Shown piece after piece: positions 27,140 through 35,126 of a stretch of 35,126 bases of DNA. The notes beneath the pieces are model-generated. The model ran no database searches. It saw only the letters and a program-made list of their open reading frames with translations, and was not told the DNA's origin. Both the position numbers and the translations under genes were made by a program. Source of the stretch: Stenotrophomonas maltophilia (GTDB lineage: Bacteria; Pseudomonadota; Gammaproteobacteria; Xanthomonadales; Xanthomonadaceae); assembly GCA_002364755.1 (NCBI GenBank), contig DEZI01000029.1:65068-100193 (forward strand), given 5' to 3'. Position 1 is the first letter of the stretch; every line of letters begins with the position of its first letter.

Positions 27140-27337
27140 TTAGTCGGCCAGCACGAAGGTGGAACCGCAGTACGGGCACTTCGCCTCGCCATTGGGCTCG
27201 TCTTCGATCGGCAGGTACACGCGCGGATGCGAGTTCCACAGCGCCATTTCCGGGGTCGGGCAGCTCAGCGGCAGGTCGCTGCGGTGCACGGTGTAGCGCT
27301 TTTCGGCGTTGGCGGGCGCGGTGGCGGTATGGCTCAT
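27140..27337 (-). CDS. CHCC zinc-finger domain protein
   Basis: A 65-residue protein of the zf-CHCC family (relatives of the NDUFS6 zinc domain). The presumed ligands are Cys26, His37, Cys54 and Cys57 (SCP..., NSHPRVYLPI, KCPYCGSTFVL). The ATG at 27337 is chosen because upstream codons run into Ala/Gly-rich non-family sequence. First gene of a three-gene minus-strand unit with the glycosyltransferase and ligase-like genes; the reason for this pairing is not clear from sequence. Confidence 0.85.
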   Translation of the reverse strand: MSHTATAPANAEKRYTVHRSDLPLSCPTPEMALWNSHPRVYLPIEDEPNGEAKCPYCGSTFVLAD

Positions 27338-27418
27338 GGCGGGTGTCGATGAACGGATTGCGAGGCCTGCGATTCTAGCACCTTGGGGCGGTCCGGCCGC
27401 CCCCCCCTGCCCGTTCAA

Positions 27419-27442
27419 GGCCCCCGGGCGTACCCGGGGGCC
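27419..27442. terminator. GC-rich hairpin after the TonB receptor gene
   Basis: GGCCCCCGGG (27419-27428) and CCCGGGGGCC (27433-27442) form a perfect 10-bp stem with a 4-base loop, 8 bases beyond the receptor stop codon. On the minus strand only TT follows, so it may be a poor terminator or a 3'-end stabiliser and not a classical one. Confidence 0.5.
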
Positions 27443-27449
27443 AGCGGCC

Positions 27450-30192
27450 CTACTGGAAGTCCAGCGCCAGTTCCAGGAAGGCCGAACGGCCGAAGGCGTT
27501 GTAGACGCCCTGGTCGTAATACGGCCAGTTGCCGTTGCTGCGGTCGATCGGCGGCATCTCGTCGGTCAGGTTGTTGACCGTCAGCAGCAGGCTGGCCAGG
27601 TCGTTGATGCGGTAGCCGACCGTGGCGTTCCAGGTGGTCCAGGGGCCGATGTTGCGCTGCTCGCCGCGGCTGTCCCAGGTGGGGGCGTTGCGTATGCCGA
27701 AGGCGCTGGCGGTGAACGGCCCGCGCTTCCAGTTCACGCCCAGGGTGGCGCGGTACTGCAGTTCGTTGGAGTTGGCGCAGCACAGCTGGTCGTAGACCGG
27801 GTCGCCTTCCTTGTCCTGGGTGGTGTGCTTGAGCGGCCGGTAGTAGCCGGCGTTGACCGCGAAATCACCCACCGACTGCGTGCCCCAACGGTAGTCCAGC
27901 GCCGCCTGAACGCCGTTCTGGCGTTGGCTGGCGATGTTGATCGGGTACGAGAACACCTTGTCCACGCCATTCGGGTTGAGCGGATCGGTGGCCGGCTTGC
28001 GCTGCACCTGGCCCAGCACCTGCTGGCAGGTGGGCGAGGTGATGTCGAACTGGGTCTGCCCGTTTTCCGAAACCCCCAGGCGGCAGTTGGCCTCGGTGTC
28101 GAGGATGCTGTCGGTGCCGAGGATGCGCACTTCGTTCTCGATGACCACCGAGTTGTAGTCCACCGACAGGGTCAAGGCGTTGTCCAGCGTCGACCACACC
28201 ACGCCATAGGTGAAGGTGCGCGCGGTGATGTCCTTCAGGTCGCGGTTGCCGGTGCTGGAGGACAGCACCGAGAGCCCGGACTGGTCGCACTCGTCGAAGT
28301 TGTCGGAGGTGTACCCGGCCTGCCGGCATTGGTAGAGATCGGTGTTGGTGGTGTAGCCACTGCTTTCGCGCGAGAACAGGTAGAACATGTCCGGCGAGCG
28401 GAAGGCGGTGGCGTAGCTGCCGCGCAGCAGCAGCGATTCGATCGGCCGGTATTCCAGGCCCAGCTTCCAGGTGGCCTTGCCGTTGCCACCGCCGCCCTGC
28501 AGCGCGTACTTGTCGTAGCGACCGGACAGGTTGGCGCTGAACGTATCGATGATCGGCACCTGCAGTTCGGCACCCAGCGCGTACAGGTCACGCTGGCCCT
28601 GCGCCGAGGTGCCGGCGGTCTGCCCGCGGAACAGCACGCCCGCGTTGGGATCGGCCGACTGGTTGAAGAACTTCTCGCGCTGGCCCTGCGCGATCAGCGC
28701 GAAACCGACGTCGCCGGCCGGCAGGGTGAACAGCGAACGATCGGTCAGCAGCGCCGTCACTGCGGTGCGCGACGCGCTGGATGCAGCACGGTTGAGGCCG
28801 CTGAAATTATCGTACTGCTCGCGGCTGATCGGCTGGTACAGCCGCGACAGATCCGGCGCGTAGACCTCGTAGCCATCCTGCATGCCGAGCATCGGCCCCA
28901 GGTAGTAATCATCCACGCCGTTCTTCGCCAGGAAATCGGTGGATTTGCGGGTGACATCGGTGCTGGAGCGGTTGACGTAGACGTCGTAGTCGAAGCCTCC
29001 CAGCACGCCGCGCACGCCTGCGGTGATGTTGAGCGAGCGGGTGTAGACGCGCTGGTCCTTGGCATCCAGGCCGACTTCCTCCGGCGCGTAAATGCGCTGC
29101 CACTGTTCGTACTGGCCGCTGGTCTGGTTGTAGAAGGTCTTGTTCCAGAACGGGCTGCCACCGCTGTAGGTGGGCCGGCCGAAGCCGAACAGGATGTCCG
29201 AGTACAGCTCGGTGTCCGGGCTGAGGTGGTAGCGCAGGAAGGTGGTGGCGTTGACGTCCTGGCTGGAGTTGTACAGCGACGCGGTGCCGACGTTGTCAGG
29301 CGTGCCGCAGTAGTAGCCGCCACCGGAAATGTCGCGGTGCGCGTAAACGGTGCTGCCGCCGAACAGGTCCGACAGCGGCGCGCGCAGGTGGCCGCGCCCG
29401 GGTCGATGTAGGCGTTGGGGCCCATGCGCATGCGCAGGAAGCTGCGCGAAGGATCCTGCGGGCCGGTCGGGTTGTCGTTGACGCTGTCGATGCGGCTGCG
29501 GTCGAAGGCGTAGATCGCCTTCTGGTTGGTGTATTCCAGCCCGTAGCTGATATCGAGGTTGCCGAAGGTCTGGCCGCTGCTGGCGCTGAAGCGCTGGCTG
29601 GAGCCGCCGCCCTGGCTGTAGCCGCCGACGCGGTAGCGCAGGTGGGTGCCTTCCACGCGGTCCTTCAGCACGATGTTGACCACGCCCGCAATCGCCGAGG
29701 AGCCATACACCGAGGACTGGCCACCGGTGAGCACGTCGATGCGCTCGACCATGCCCAGCGGGATGTTGGCGATGTCGGCGATGCTGGTGTTGCCGTTGTA
29801 GGCCAGCGGGTAGCTGTTGATCGGCCGCCCGTTGATGAGGGTGAGGGTGTAGCTGGGGTCCAGGCCGAACAGGCTGATGGTCTTGGCGCCCGGGGTGTAG
29901 AAGCCGGTGCCCTGCGAATCCTGCACCGAGCCGTTCGATACTGGCAGCGAGCGCAGCGCGTCGAACACGGTGGTGAAGCCCTGCGCCTGGATCTGCTCGG
30001 CGGTGATGGTGGTGACCGGCGAGGGCCCCTCCACCTGCGCGCGCGGGATGAGCGAGCCGGTGACCTTGACCGCATCAGGTCGCGGGTGCGCGGCGGATCG
30101 GTGCCCTCCCCCTGCGGGGTGGACTGGGCCTGTACGGCAAGCGGCGACAACAGCAACGACGACATCAACAACGACAACAACCGGGGTTTCAT
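27450..30192 (-). pseudogene. TonB-dependent receptor, two frameshifts
   Basis: An outer-membrane active transporter for a large ligand, here probably a glycan. Joining three frames gives one coherent receptor of about 910 residues. The signal peptide is MMKPRLLSLLMSSLLLSPLAVQA, with GGAGAG ahead of ATG 30192. A plug follows with VKVTGSLIPR, TLINGRPINS and GGQSSVYGSSAIAGVVNIVLK. A long beta-barrel ends in ALDFQ with the terminal aromatic pattern. Break 1 is near 30075: the text CCTGATGCGGTC needs one extra G to read Asp-Ala-Val. Break 2 is at a (GC)4 run, 29378-29385; removing one GC (or adding one base) restores the frame. Translation as written would stop soon after the signal peptide region. 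It is divergent from the GH92 gene. It could be a true pseudogene, a sequence error, or a switchable gene. Confidence 0.85.
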
Positions 30193-30349
30193 CAAGCTCT
30201 CTCCAGAGGCGGATGACGGTCCAGCCGGTGGGGGACGGACGGGAAGGTCGTGGATGGACGGCAGTGGCGGGCAACAGCGGGACGGCCATGGGGCCGGCCA
30301 GGATCAGGACATGCGGGGCATTCCGGTACAGGGGGTAAGCTGGCCACTT

Positions 30350-30363
30350 TTAAATCGATCCAA
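30350..30363 (+). promoter_or_regulatory. LacI-family-like operator, site 1
   Basis: TTAAATCGATCCAA has a central CG and half-sites TTAAAT / TTGGAT (4 of 6 symmetric). It matches the reverse of site 2 at 12 of 14 positions. It overlaps the spacer of the receptor promoter, a repressing position. Confidence 0.5.
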
Positions 30364-30405
30364 GGCAACCTGTCAATAATTCGAAATGAAACGGTTTTGC
30401 CGGGT

Positions 30406-30419
30406 TTGGATCGAACTAA
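30406..30419 (-). promoter_or_regulatory. LacI-family-like operator, site 2
   Basis: TTGGATCGAACTAA on the plus strand; its complement TTAGTTCGATCCAA matches site 1 at 12 of 14 positions. The two sites face each other 56 bases apart (start to start), suitable for joint control of both divergent genes. No LacI-type gene is in the window. Confidence 0.5.
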
Positions 30420-30609
30420 TTGCACTTGTCAGGGGGCAATGGGCTGAGGCACGATCAGGACGATTCCGACCCCGACCCGATCGCATGGCCCGACCCCCAC
30501 CGGACCGGCATCGTCCCCTCCACTGCCCTCTGGGCGGCGGGCGCGATGCTGTCCGTGGTGCGTGCCGATGCGGGTTCTGCCTGCCGCCTGCCCTCCCGGG
30601 AGACCCTGC

Positions 30610-33600
30610 ATGACCCTGTCCGATCCGCGCCGCGCCCTGCTTCCGCTTGCCCTCGCCCTGGCCTGCGCCACCCCCGCCCTGCCCGCACTGGCGCAGGGCC
30701 TGCAGACCTCGTTCGAAGCAGGCGAACCGGCACCGGCCAAGGCCGGCGGCGCCCTGCAGGTACAGGTTGGCAACGGCCCGGCCGAGCCCTATGCGGCCAA
30801 GCGCAACGTCGGCTACAGCGGCCTGCGCGCCCTGCACTACCGGGCCGGCGGTGGCAGCGCGCGGCGCGAACTGTTCAACACCGACCTGGCCATCGACGCC
30901 GATACCACGCTGTCCTGGCTGGTCCTGCCTGAAATCGTCGGCAAGGACACGGTGGCCTCCACCTACGTATCGCTGGACCTGCGCCTGGACGATGGCAGCC
31001 GCCTGTCCGCCAGCAACGCGCGCGACCAGCACGGCATCGCCCTCGGCGCACAGGCGCAGGGCGATTCGAAGACGCTGTACCCGCAGCAGTGGGCACGCAA
31101 GGCCGTGCGCCTGGGCGACGTGCCGGCGCTGCGCGGCCGCCGCGTGGTCGCCATCGAGCTGGAGGTGGCCAGCGCCGACGGCGCGCCGGTCTCCGGCTGG
31201 ATCGACGACGTGCGGCTGGATGCGCAGCCGCGCAACGTGCCGCAGCGGGTTTCCGACTGGGTGCTGACCACCCGCGGCACCCAGGCCAACGGCACTTTCT
31301 CGCGCGGCAACAACTTCCCGGCCACCGCAGTGCCGCACGGCTTCAATTTCTGGACCCCGGTGACCGATGCCGGCGCGCTCAACTGGCTGTACCGTTGGAA
31401 CGAGCAGAACGATGCGAAGAACCGCCCGCAGCTGCAGGCGCTGGCGCTGAGCCACCAGCCCAGCCCGTGGATGGGCGACCGCCAGACGTTCCAGGTGATG
31501 CCCTCGGCCAGCCGTGGCGTGCCCGAGGCCGACCGTGGCAAGCGTGCGCTGTCCTTCGACCGCAGCCACGAAAACGCGCGCCCGTACCGCTACGACGTGC
31601 GCTTCGACAACGGCATCGCCGCGTCCATCGCGCCGACCGACCACGCCGCGCTGTTCCACTTCGCCTTCCCCGAGGGCGGTGATGCCAACCTGCTGTTCGA
31701 CAACGTCGATGCGCGTGGCGGCCTGAGCCTGGATGCGGCCACGCAGACCCTGAGCGGCTACACCGATACCCGCAGCGGCCTGTCCAATGGCGCCACCCGC
31801 ATGTTCGTGGTCGCCCGCTTCGACAAGCCGTGGCACAGCAGCGGCCGCATCGACACCGGCCGCCCCACCGGCTACATCAAGTTCGATGCCGGCAGCGACC
31901 GCCAGGTGACCATGCGCATCGCCACCTCGCTGATCTCGGTCGAGCAGGCGCGGCACAACCTGGACCTGGAAATCGCCGCCGCCGATACGCTGGACAGCGT
32001 GGCCGGCCGCGCACAGGACGCCTGGGATGCACGCCTGGCCCGCTTCGACATCGGCAATGCCAGCGACGATGCGAAGACCACGCTGTATTCCAGCCTGTAC
32101 CGCCTGTACCTGTACCCCAACTCCGGCCATGAAAATGCCGGCACCCCGGCCGCGCCCGACTGGCGCTATGCCAGCCAGGCCAGTGCCGAAGACAACAACA
32201 CCGACGGCAGCGCCAGCCGCAGCTTCGCGCCGGTGCGCGATGGCCAGGTGTACGTCAACAACGGCTTCTGGGACACCTTCCGCACCACGTGGCCGGCGTA
32301 TGCGCTGTTCACCCCGGACGATGCCGGCAAGCTGGTGCAGGGCTTCATCGAGCAGTACCGCGCGGGCGGCTGGATCGCACGCTGGTCCTCGCCGGGCTAC
32401 GCGGACCTGATGGTCGGCACCAGCTCGGACGTGGCCTTCGCCGATGCGTGGCTGAAGGGCATTGGTGGCTTCGACCCGGCCGAGGCCTACGCCGCCGCGC
32501 TGAAGAACGCCACCGTGGTACCGCCGGACCGCCATGTCGGCCGCAAGGGCATGGACCGTTCGACCTTCCGCGGCTACGCCAGCGCCGACGTGCATGAAGG
32601 CATGTCGTGGACGATGGAAGGCGCGTTGAACGACTTCGGCATCGCCAACATGGCCGAGGCCCTGGCCAAGCGCGCGACCAGCACCGCAGAACGCGAGCGC
32701 TACAGCACCGAGGCCGACTACTTCCGCTACCGCGCGGCCGGCTATTCGACCCTGTTCGACCCGGCCGCCGGCTTTTTCCAGGGCCGCAAGGAAGATGGCC
32801 GCTGGCGCCTGGATTCGAAGGCCTATGACCCGCGCGTGTGGGGCTACGACTACACCGAATCCAACGGCTGGACGTTCGCCTTCACCGCCGCGCACGACGG
32901 CGAGGGCCTGGCGGCGCTGTACGGTGGCCGCGACAAGCTGGCCGCCAAGCTCGATACGTTCTTCTCGACCCCGGAAACCGCCGATCCGGCGCTGGCCGGT
33001 TCCTACGGCGGCACCATCCATGAAATGACCGAAGCGCGCGACGTGCGCATGGGCATGTACGCGCACAGCAACCAGCCGGCGCACCACATCCCGTGGATGT
33101 ACCTGTACGCCGGGCAGCCGTGGAAGACCCAGCAGCACGTGCGCGAGATCCTGTCGCGCCTGTATGTCGGCAGCGAGATCGGCCAGGGCTACCCGGGCGA
33201 CGAGGACAACGGCGAGACCTCGGCGTGGTACGTGCTGGCCTCGCTGGGCCTGTACCCGCTGCGCATGGGCGCGCCGGAGTACGTGATCGGCTCGCCGGCC
33301 TTCGAGCATGCACGGGTGGAACTGCAGGGCGGCGCGGTGCTGACCGTCAACGCGGCCAACAACTCGGCGCAGAACGTCTACGTGCAGTCGCTGAAGATCA
33401 ACGGCAAGCCTTGGACCAGGACCTGGGTGCCGCACGAGGTGATCGCCAAGGGCGCGACGCTGGACTTCGTGATGGGCCCGCAGCCCTCGCGCTGGGGCAG
33501 CGGTGCCGACGATGTGCCGCGTTCGCTGACCGCGCCGGGCAAGCGCCCGCAGATGCTGCATGACCTGCTCGGCAACGGTGCCCGCGCGGCGCTGGCCGAT

Positions 33601-33954
33601 GGCCGTGCCCTGCCCGCCCTGCTGGACGACGATGCGACCACGGCCGTGCCGCTGGGCGCGGGCGCCACCATCGCACTGACCGCGGTGAGCGATGGCACGC
33701 CGACGATGTACACGCTGACCAGCGGTGAAGGCGCGATCCGCGGTGCCGGATGGACGCTGGAAGCGCGTACGGCCGGCGGCCGCTGGACGACACTGGATGA
33801 GCGCCGTAGCGAAGATTTCACCTCGCCGCGGCAGACGCGTCCGTTCCGCATCGCCTCGCCCTCACGCTTTGCAGAGTATCGTCTGCGCGTCGCTGCGCCG
33901 GGGCGCCTGCAGCTGGCCGAGATCGAACTGTTGTCGCCCTCCACCGTAAACTGA
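30610..33954 (+). CDS. GH92 family alpha-mannosidase, exported
   Basis: A glycoside hydrolase of family 92, Ca2+-dependent inverting exo-alpha-mannosidases that typically act on mannan or N-glycan mannose. 1114 residues. A signal peptide (MTLSDPRRALLPLALALACATPALPALA) is followed by an extra N-terminal beta domain of about 180 residues. The GH92 N-domain starts near 217 (FPATAVPHGFNFWTP). The (alpha/alpha)6 catalytic region carries NNGFWDTFRTTWP near 550 and GYPGDEDNGETSAWY from 860. The C-terminal domain resembles an F5/8- or NPCBM-type carbohydrate-binding module (YRLRVAAPGRLQLAEIELLSP). GGGAG (30597-30601) precedes ATG 30610. It is followed after 4 bases by the peptidase gene. Linkage specificity (1,2, 1,3, 1,4 or 1,6) is not readable here. 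Confidence 0.9.
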   Translation: MTLSDPRRALLPLALALACATPALPALAQGLQTSFEAGEPAPAKAGGALQVQVGNGPAEPYAAKRNVGYSGLRALHYRAGGGSARRELFNTDLAIDADTTLSWLVLPEIVGKDTVASTYVSLDLRLDDGSRLSASNARDQHGIALGAQAQGDSKTLYPQQWARKAVRLGDVPALRGRRVVAIELEVASADGAPVSGWIDDVRLDAQPRNVPQRVSDWVLTTRGTQANGTFSRGNNFPATAVPHGFNFWTPVTDAGALNWLYRWNEQNDAKNRPQLQALALSHQPSPWMGDRQTFQVMPSASRGVPEADRGKRALSFDRSHENARPYRYDVRFDNGIAASIAPTDHAALFHFAFPEGGDANLLFDNVDARGGLSLDAATQTLSGYTDTRSGLSNGATRMFVVARFDKPWHSSGRIDTGRPTGYIKFDAGSDRQVTMRIATSLISVEQARHNLDLEIAAADTLDSVAGRAQDAWDARLARFDIGNASDDAKTTLYSSLYRLYLYPNSGHENAGTPAAPDWRYASQASAEDNNTDGSASRSFAPVRDGQVYVNNGFWDTFRTTWPAYALFTPDDAGKLVQGFIEQYRAGGWIARWSSPGYADLMVGTSSDVAFADAWLKGIGGFDPAEAYAAALKNATVVPPDRHVGRKGMDRSTFRGYASADVHEGMSWTMEGALNDFGIANMAEALAKRATSTAERERYSTEADYFRYRAAGYSTLFDPAAGFFQGRKEDGRWRLDSKAYDPRVWGYDYTESNGWTFAFTAAHDGEGLAALYGGRDKLAAKLDTFFSTPETADPALAGSYGGTIHEMTEARDVRMGMYAHSNQPAHHIPWMYLYAGQPWKTQQHVREILSRLYVGSEIGQGYPGDEDNGETSAWYVLASLGLYPLRMGAPEYVIGSPAFEHARVELQGGAVLTVNAANNSAQNVYVQSLKINGKPWTRTWVPHEVIAKGATLDFVMGPQPSRWGSGADDVPRSLTAPGKRPQMLHDLLGNGARAALADGRALPALLDDDATTAVPLGAGATIALTAVSDGTPTMYTLTSGEGAIRGAGWTLEARTAGGRWTTLDERRSEDFTSPRQTRPFRIASPSRFAEYRLRVAAPGRLQLAEIELLSPSTVN

Positions 33955-33958
33955 TCCC

Positions 33959-34705
33959 ATGCGCCTTCGCCTGCTGACGCTTGCCCTCGCTGCATTCACC
34001 CTGCCCTGCATCGCGCAGGCCCAGCCATCGCAGACCGATGCCTTCGATGGCCAGGTCAGCCGCGAAGGCGTGACCCTGTCCTACCAGGACCCCACCGGCG
34101 CGCTGTCCGCGCCGGTGCGGAAGCGGATCATCGACACGTTCTACTTCGCCTACCTCCGCGAACGGGCGGATTTCCACCCGAAGGCGCCGGCCGACGTGCG
34201 CATCGTGATCGATCCCGCCTACAACGGCGTCGCCTACGTGGGCGACAAGGACAAGGCCACCACGATCACCATCAACCCGGGCTGGCTGCTGCAGCACCCC
34301 GATGACATCGACCTGGTGACCCACGAGGCGATGCACATCGTGCAGGGCTACCCGAGCTACGGCGACAAGCGCGTGCCGGGCTGGCTGGTGGAAGGCATCG
34401 CCGATTACGCACGCGACCGCTACGGCATGGGCAATGCTGCGGCAGGCTGGGCGCTGCCGCAGAAGGTGGGCAAGGGGCAGACCGTGGAAAGCGGCTACCG
34501 GGTGACCGGTGCGTTCCTGAAGTGGGCCGAGGGCGAACACCCCGGCCTGGTGCTGGCGCTGGACAAGGCCCTGCGTGCAGGCCAGTACACTCCGGCGCTG
34601 TGGCAGAAGCACGCCGGCAAGGCACTGCCGGCGCTGTGGACCGAGTACGCCAAGCCGCGTTCGGATGCCCCGCCGCCGGCACCGGCACGACGCGGAAAGC
34701 GCTGA
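33959..34705 (+). CDS. Basic secretory protein family metallopeptidase, exported
   Basis: 248 residues with a signal peptide ending IAQAQ. It resembles the plant basic secretory protein family, putative zinc peptidases. The metal motif is His122-Glu123-Ala-Met-His126 (THEAMHIVQGY), with a conserved EGIADYARDRYG following at 145-156. The C terminus is Pro/Arg/Lys-rich. It starts 4 bases after the GH92 stop, so the two exported enzymes are co-transcribed. Together they would strip mannose from, and cut, glycoproteins; this joint role is inferred. The last 24 bases of the gene recur downstream at 34916-34939. Confidence 0.85.
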   Translation: MRLRLLTLALAAFTLPCIAQAQPSQTDAFDGQVSREGVTLSYQDPTGALSAPVRKRIIDTFYFAYLRERADFHPKAPADVRIVIDPAYNGVAYVGDKDKATTITINPGWLLQHPDDIDLVTHEAMHIVQGYPSYGDKRVPGWLVEGIADYARDRYGMGNAAAGWALPQKVGKGQTVESGYRVTGAFLKWAEGEHPGLVLALDKALRAGQYTPALWQKHAGKALPALWTEYAKPRSDAPPPAPARRGKR

Positions 34706-34721
34706 CTCGCCGCGCTGCGCT

Positions 34722-34744
34722 CGCCGGGCGTGGCCCGGCGCTAC
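34722..34744 (-). repeat. SMAG palindrome
   Basis: CGCCGGGCG-T-GGCCCGGCG followed by CTAC; read on the minus strand it starts with GTAG. It lies between the peptidase stop codon and its terminator. The whole stretch 34706-35061 contains no full gene. Confidence 0.8.
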
Positions 34745-34767
34745 CGGCGGCCGTGCATGAAATAGAA

Positions 34768-34793
34768 AACACCGGGCATTGCCCGGTGTTTTT
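34768..34793 (+). terminator. Rho-independent terminator of the GH92-peptidase unit
   Basis: AACACCGGGC (34768-34777) pairs perfectly with GCCCGGTGTT (34781-34790) around ATT and runs into T to 34793. Confidence 0.92.
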
Positions 34794-34888
34794 GTGTGCA
34801 CGTTTCCCACCGCGCCAGCACCGCACTGCTTCCGTCCAGGAGCCCCTTCTTGTTGAAGGGGCGCGCCGAAGGCGGGGGTAGAGGAGGA

Positions 34889-34939
34889 ATGCGTCGTACC
34901 GATGCCCAGCCGCCGCCGGCACGACGCGGAAAGCGCTGA
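34889..34939 (+). pseudogene. Remnant copy of the peptidase gene 3' end
   Basis: A 16-codon ORF (MRRTDAQPPPARRGKR) has a strong GAGGAGG just before its ATG. Bases 34916-34939 are identical to 34682-34705, the end of the peptidase gene, and the sequence before it is also alike (RSDAPPPA against RTDAQPPPA). The DNA after both copies also matches (CGCCGCGCTGCGC then a SMAG), with an extra SMAG inserted in this copy. I read it as a truncated duplication and not a working gene, although the ribosome binding site is good. A hairpin, GCCCCTTC / GAAGGGGC at 34842-34862, precedes it. Confidence 0.6.
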
Positions 34940-34942
34940 CCG

Positions 34943-35059
34943 GTAGCGCCGGGCCATGCCCGGCGGAATGCCTGATTCGCCGCGCTGCGCGCTCGCCGGG
35001 CATGGCCCGGCGCTACCGTCGACCCACTACACAGTTAGCGCCGGGCCATGCCCGGCGGA
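34943..35059. repeat. Cluster of three SMAG palindromes
   Basis: 34943-34966 (plus, starting GTAGCGCCGGGCC), 34994-35016 (minus, ending CGGCGCTAC) and 35034-35059 (plus, with GTTAG in place of GTAG). All have the same GCCGGGC-AT-GCCCGGC core, unlike the ATCCACGCC core used around the RAYT gene. Confidence 0.82.
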
Positions 35060-35061
35060 TC

Positions 35062-35126
35062 TCAAGCAGCGACCGGCTGCGGGGCGCGCTGCTGCAGGGC
35101 CCAGATGATGCCGCCGCCGAGCAGGG
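35062..35126 (-). CDS. C-terminal end of a probable membrane protein (partial)
   Basis: Reading on the minus strand from the window edge gives LLGGGIIWALQQRAPQPVAA and a TGA at 35062-35064. A short hydrophobic stretch followed by a polar tail fits the last membrane helix of a transporter. Only about 21 codons are visible, so the family cannot be named. Confidence 0.5.
   Translation of the reverse strand, partial: LLGGGIIWALQQRAPQPVAA

Larger units (their letters stand above)
30193..30609. promoter_or_regulatory. Divergent control region, receptor / mannosidase
   Basis: 417 bases without a credible gene. It holds two related 14-base sites listed separately, and on the minus strand a perfect -35 TTGACA (30371-30376) for the receptor, whose -10 would fall near 30347-30353 (TAAAAG or TTAAAA). 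Site 1 therefore lies between -35 and -10. The plus-strand promoter for the mannosidase is not obvious. The stretch 30430-30609 shows nothing else I can name. Confidence 0.6.

Noticed and set aside
27434..27453. A fourth GTAG stop codon, at the TonB receptor end
   Set aside because: GTAG is present but the following inverted repeat has arms of only about 4 bases, too weak to call a SMAG.
30386..30613. 75-codon ORF in the receptor/mannosidase gap
   Set aside because: It overlaps operator site 2 and the mannosidase start, has no Shine-Dalgarno sequence, and has an Arg/Pro-rich non-family product.
30373..33561. A 1062-codon minus-strand open frame opposite the GH92 gene
   Set aside because: Same artefact: low-complexity Ala/Gly/Arg/Val product, while the plus strand encodes an unmistakable GH92 enzyme.

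Overview
This is a GC-rich window (roughly two-thirds G+C by eye) from a gammaproteobacterium of the Xanthomonadaceae, almost certainly Stenotrophomonas of the S. maltophilia complex. Two things point there. One is the many short palindromes that begin with GTAG or GTAG-like tetramers, the SMAG type of REP sequence. The other is the gene order smeP-smeO / smeRo-pcm-tolC, which matches the SmeOP-TolC efflux locus described in S. maltophilia. I see no rRNA, tRNA, prophage, integron or CRISPR.

Layout. (1) 1-451 holds no gene, but it contains two copies of a large stem-loop repeat in opposite orientation and a third, unrelated inverted repeat. (2) 452-2170 (-) is an exported gamma-glutamyltransferase. 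(3) 2476-12540 (+) is a branched-chain amino acid operon: promoter, a leader peptide rich in Leu/Val/Ile codons, an attenuator, a second intrinsic terminator, then ilvC-ilvG-ilvM-(37-codon ORF)-ilvA-leuA-(Tam-like methyltransferase)-leuC-leuD-leuB, tightly packed with several overlapping start and stop codons. It converts threonine and pyruvate towards isoleucine, valine and leucine. ilvD and ilvE are not in the window. (4) 12550-12798 is a composite repeat array between convergent leuB and smeP. (5) 12795-20048 is the RND efflux locus: smeO-smeP on the minus strand, divergent from smeRo-pcm-tolC, which ends at a strong terminator and a 35-bp tandem repeat. (6) 20266-27337 is mostly envelope genes: a degenerate amino-acid permease, waaA (Kdo transferase), a divergent LpxL-type lipid A acyltransferase, a REP-associated tyrosine transposase (RAYT) between palindromes, and a minus-strand cluster of a CHCC zinc-finger protein, a GT4 glycosyltransferase and an O-antigen ligase-like protein. 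(7) 27450-34705 looks like a glycan or glycoprotein foraging locus. A TonB-dependent receptor, broken by two frameshifts, diverges from a GH92 alpha-mannosidase and a basic-secretory-protein-type metallopeptidase. The shared intergenic region carries two matching LacI-family-like operators. (8) 34706-35126 contains a terminator, four SMAG palindromes, a duplicated scrap of the peptidase gene's 3' end, and the 3' end of a further gene that leaves the window.

The observations I rate highest are the two tandem termination hairpins ahead of ilvC, the unannotated 37-codon ORF with a strong ribosome binding site between ilvM and ilvA, the methyltransferase embedded in the leucine genes, the paired operators and twice-frameshifted receptor of the mannosidase locus, and the use of the GTAG motif of REP palindromes as the stop codon of three genes.
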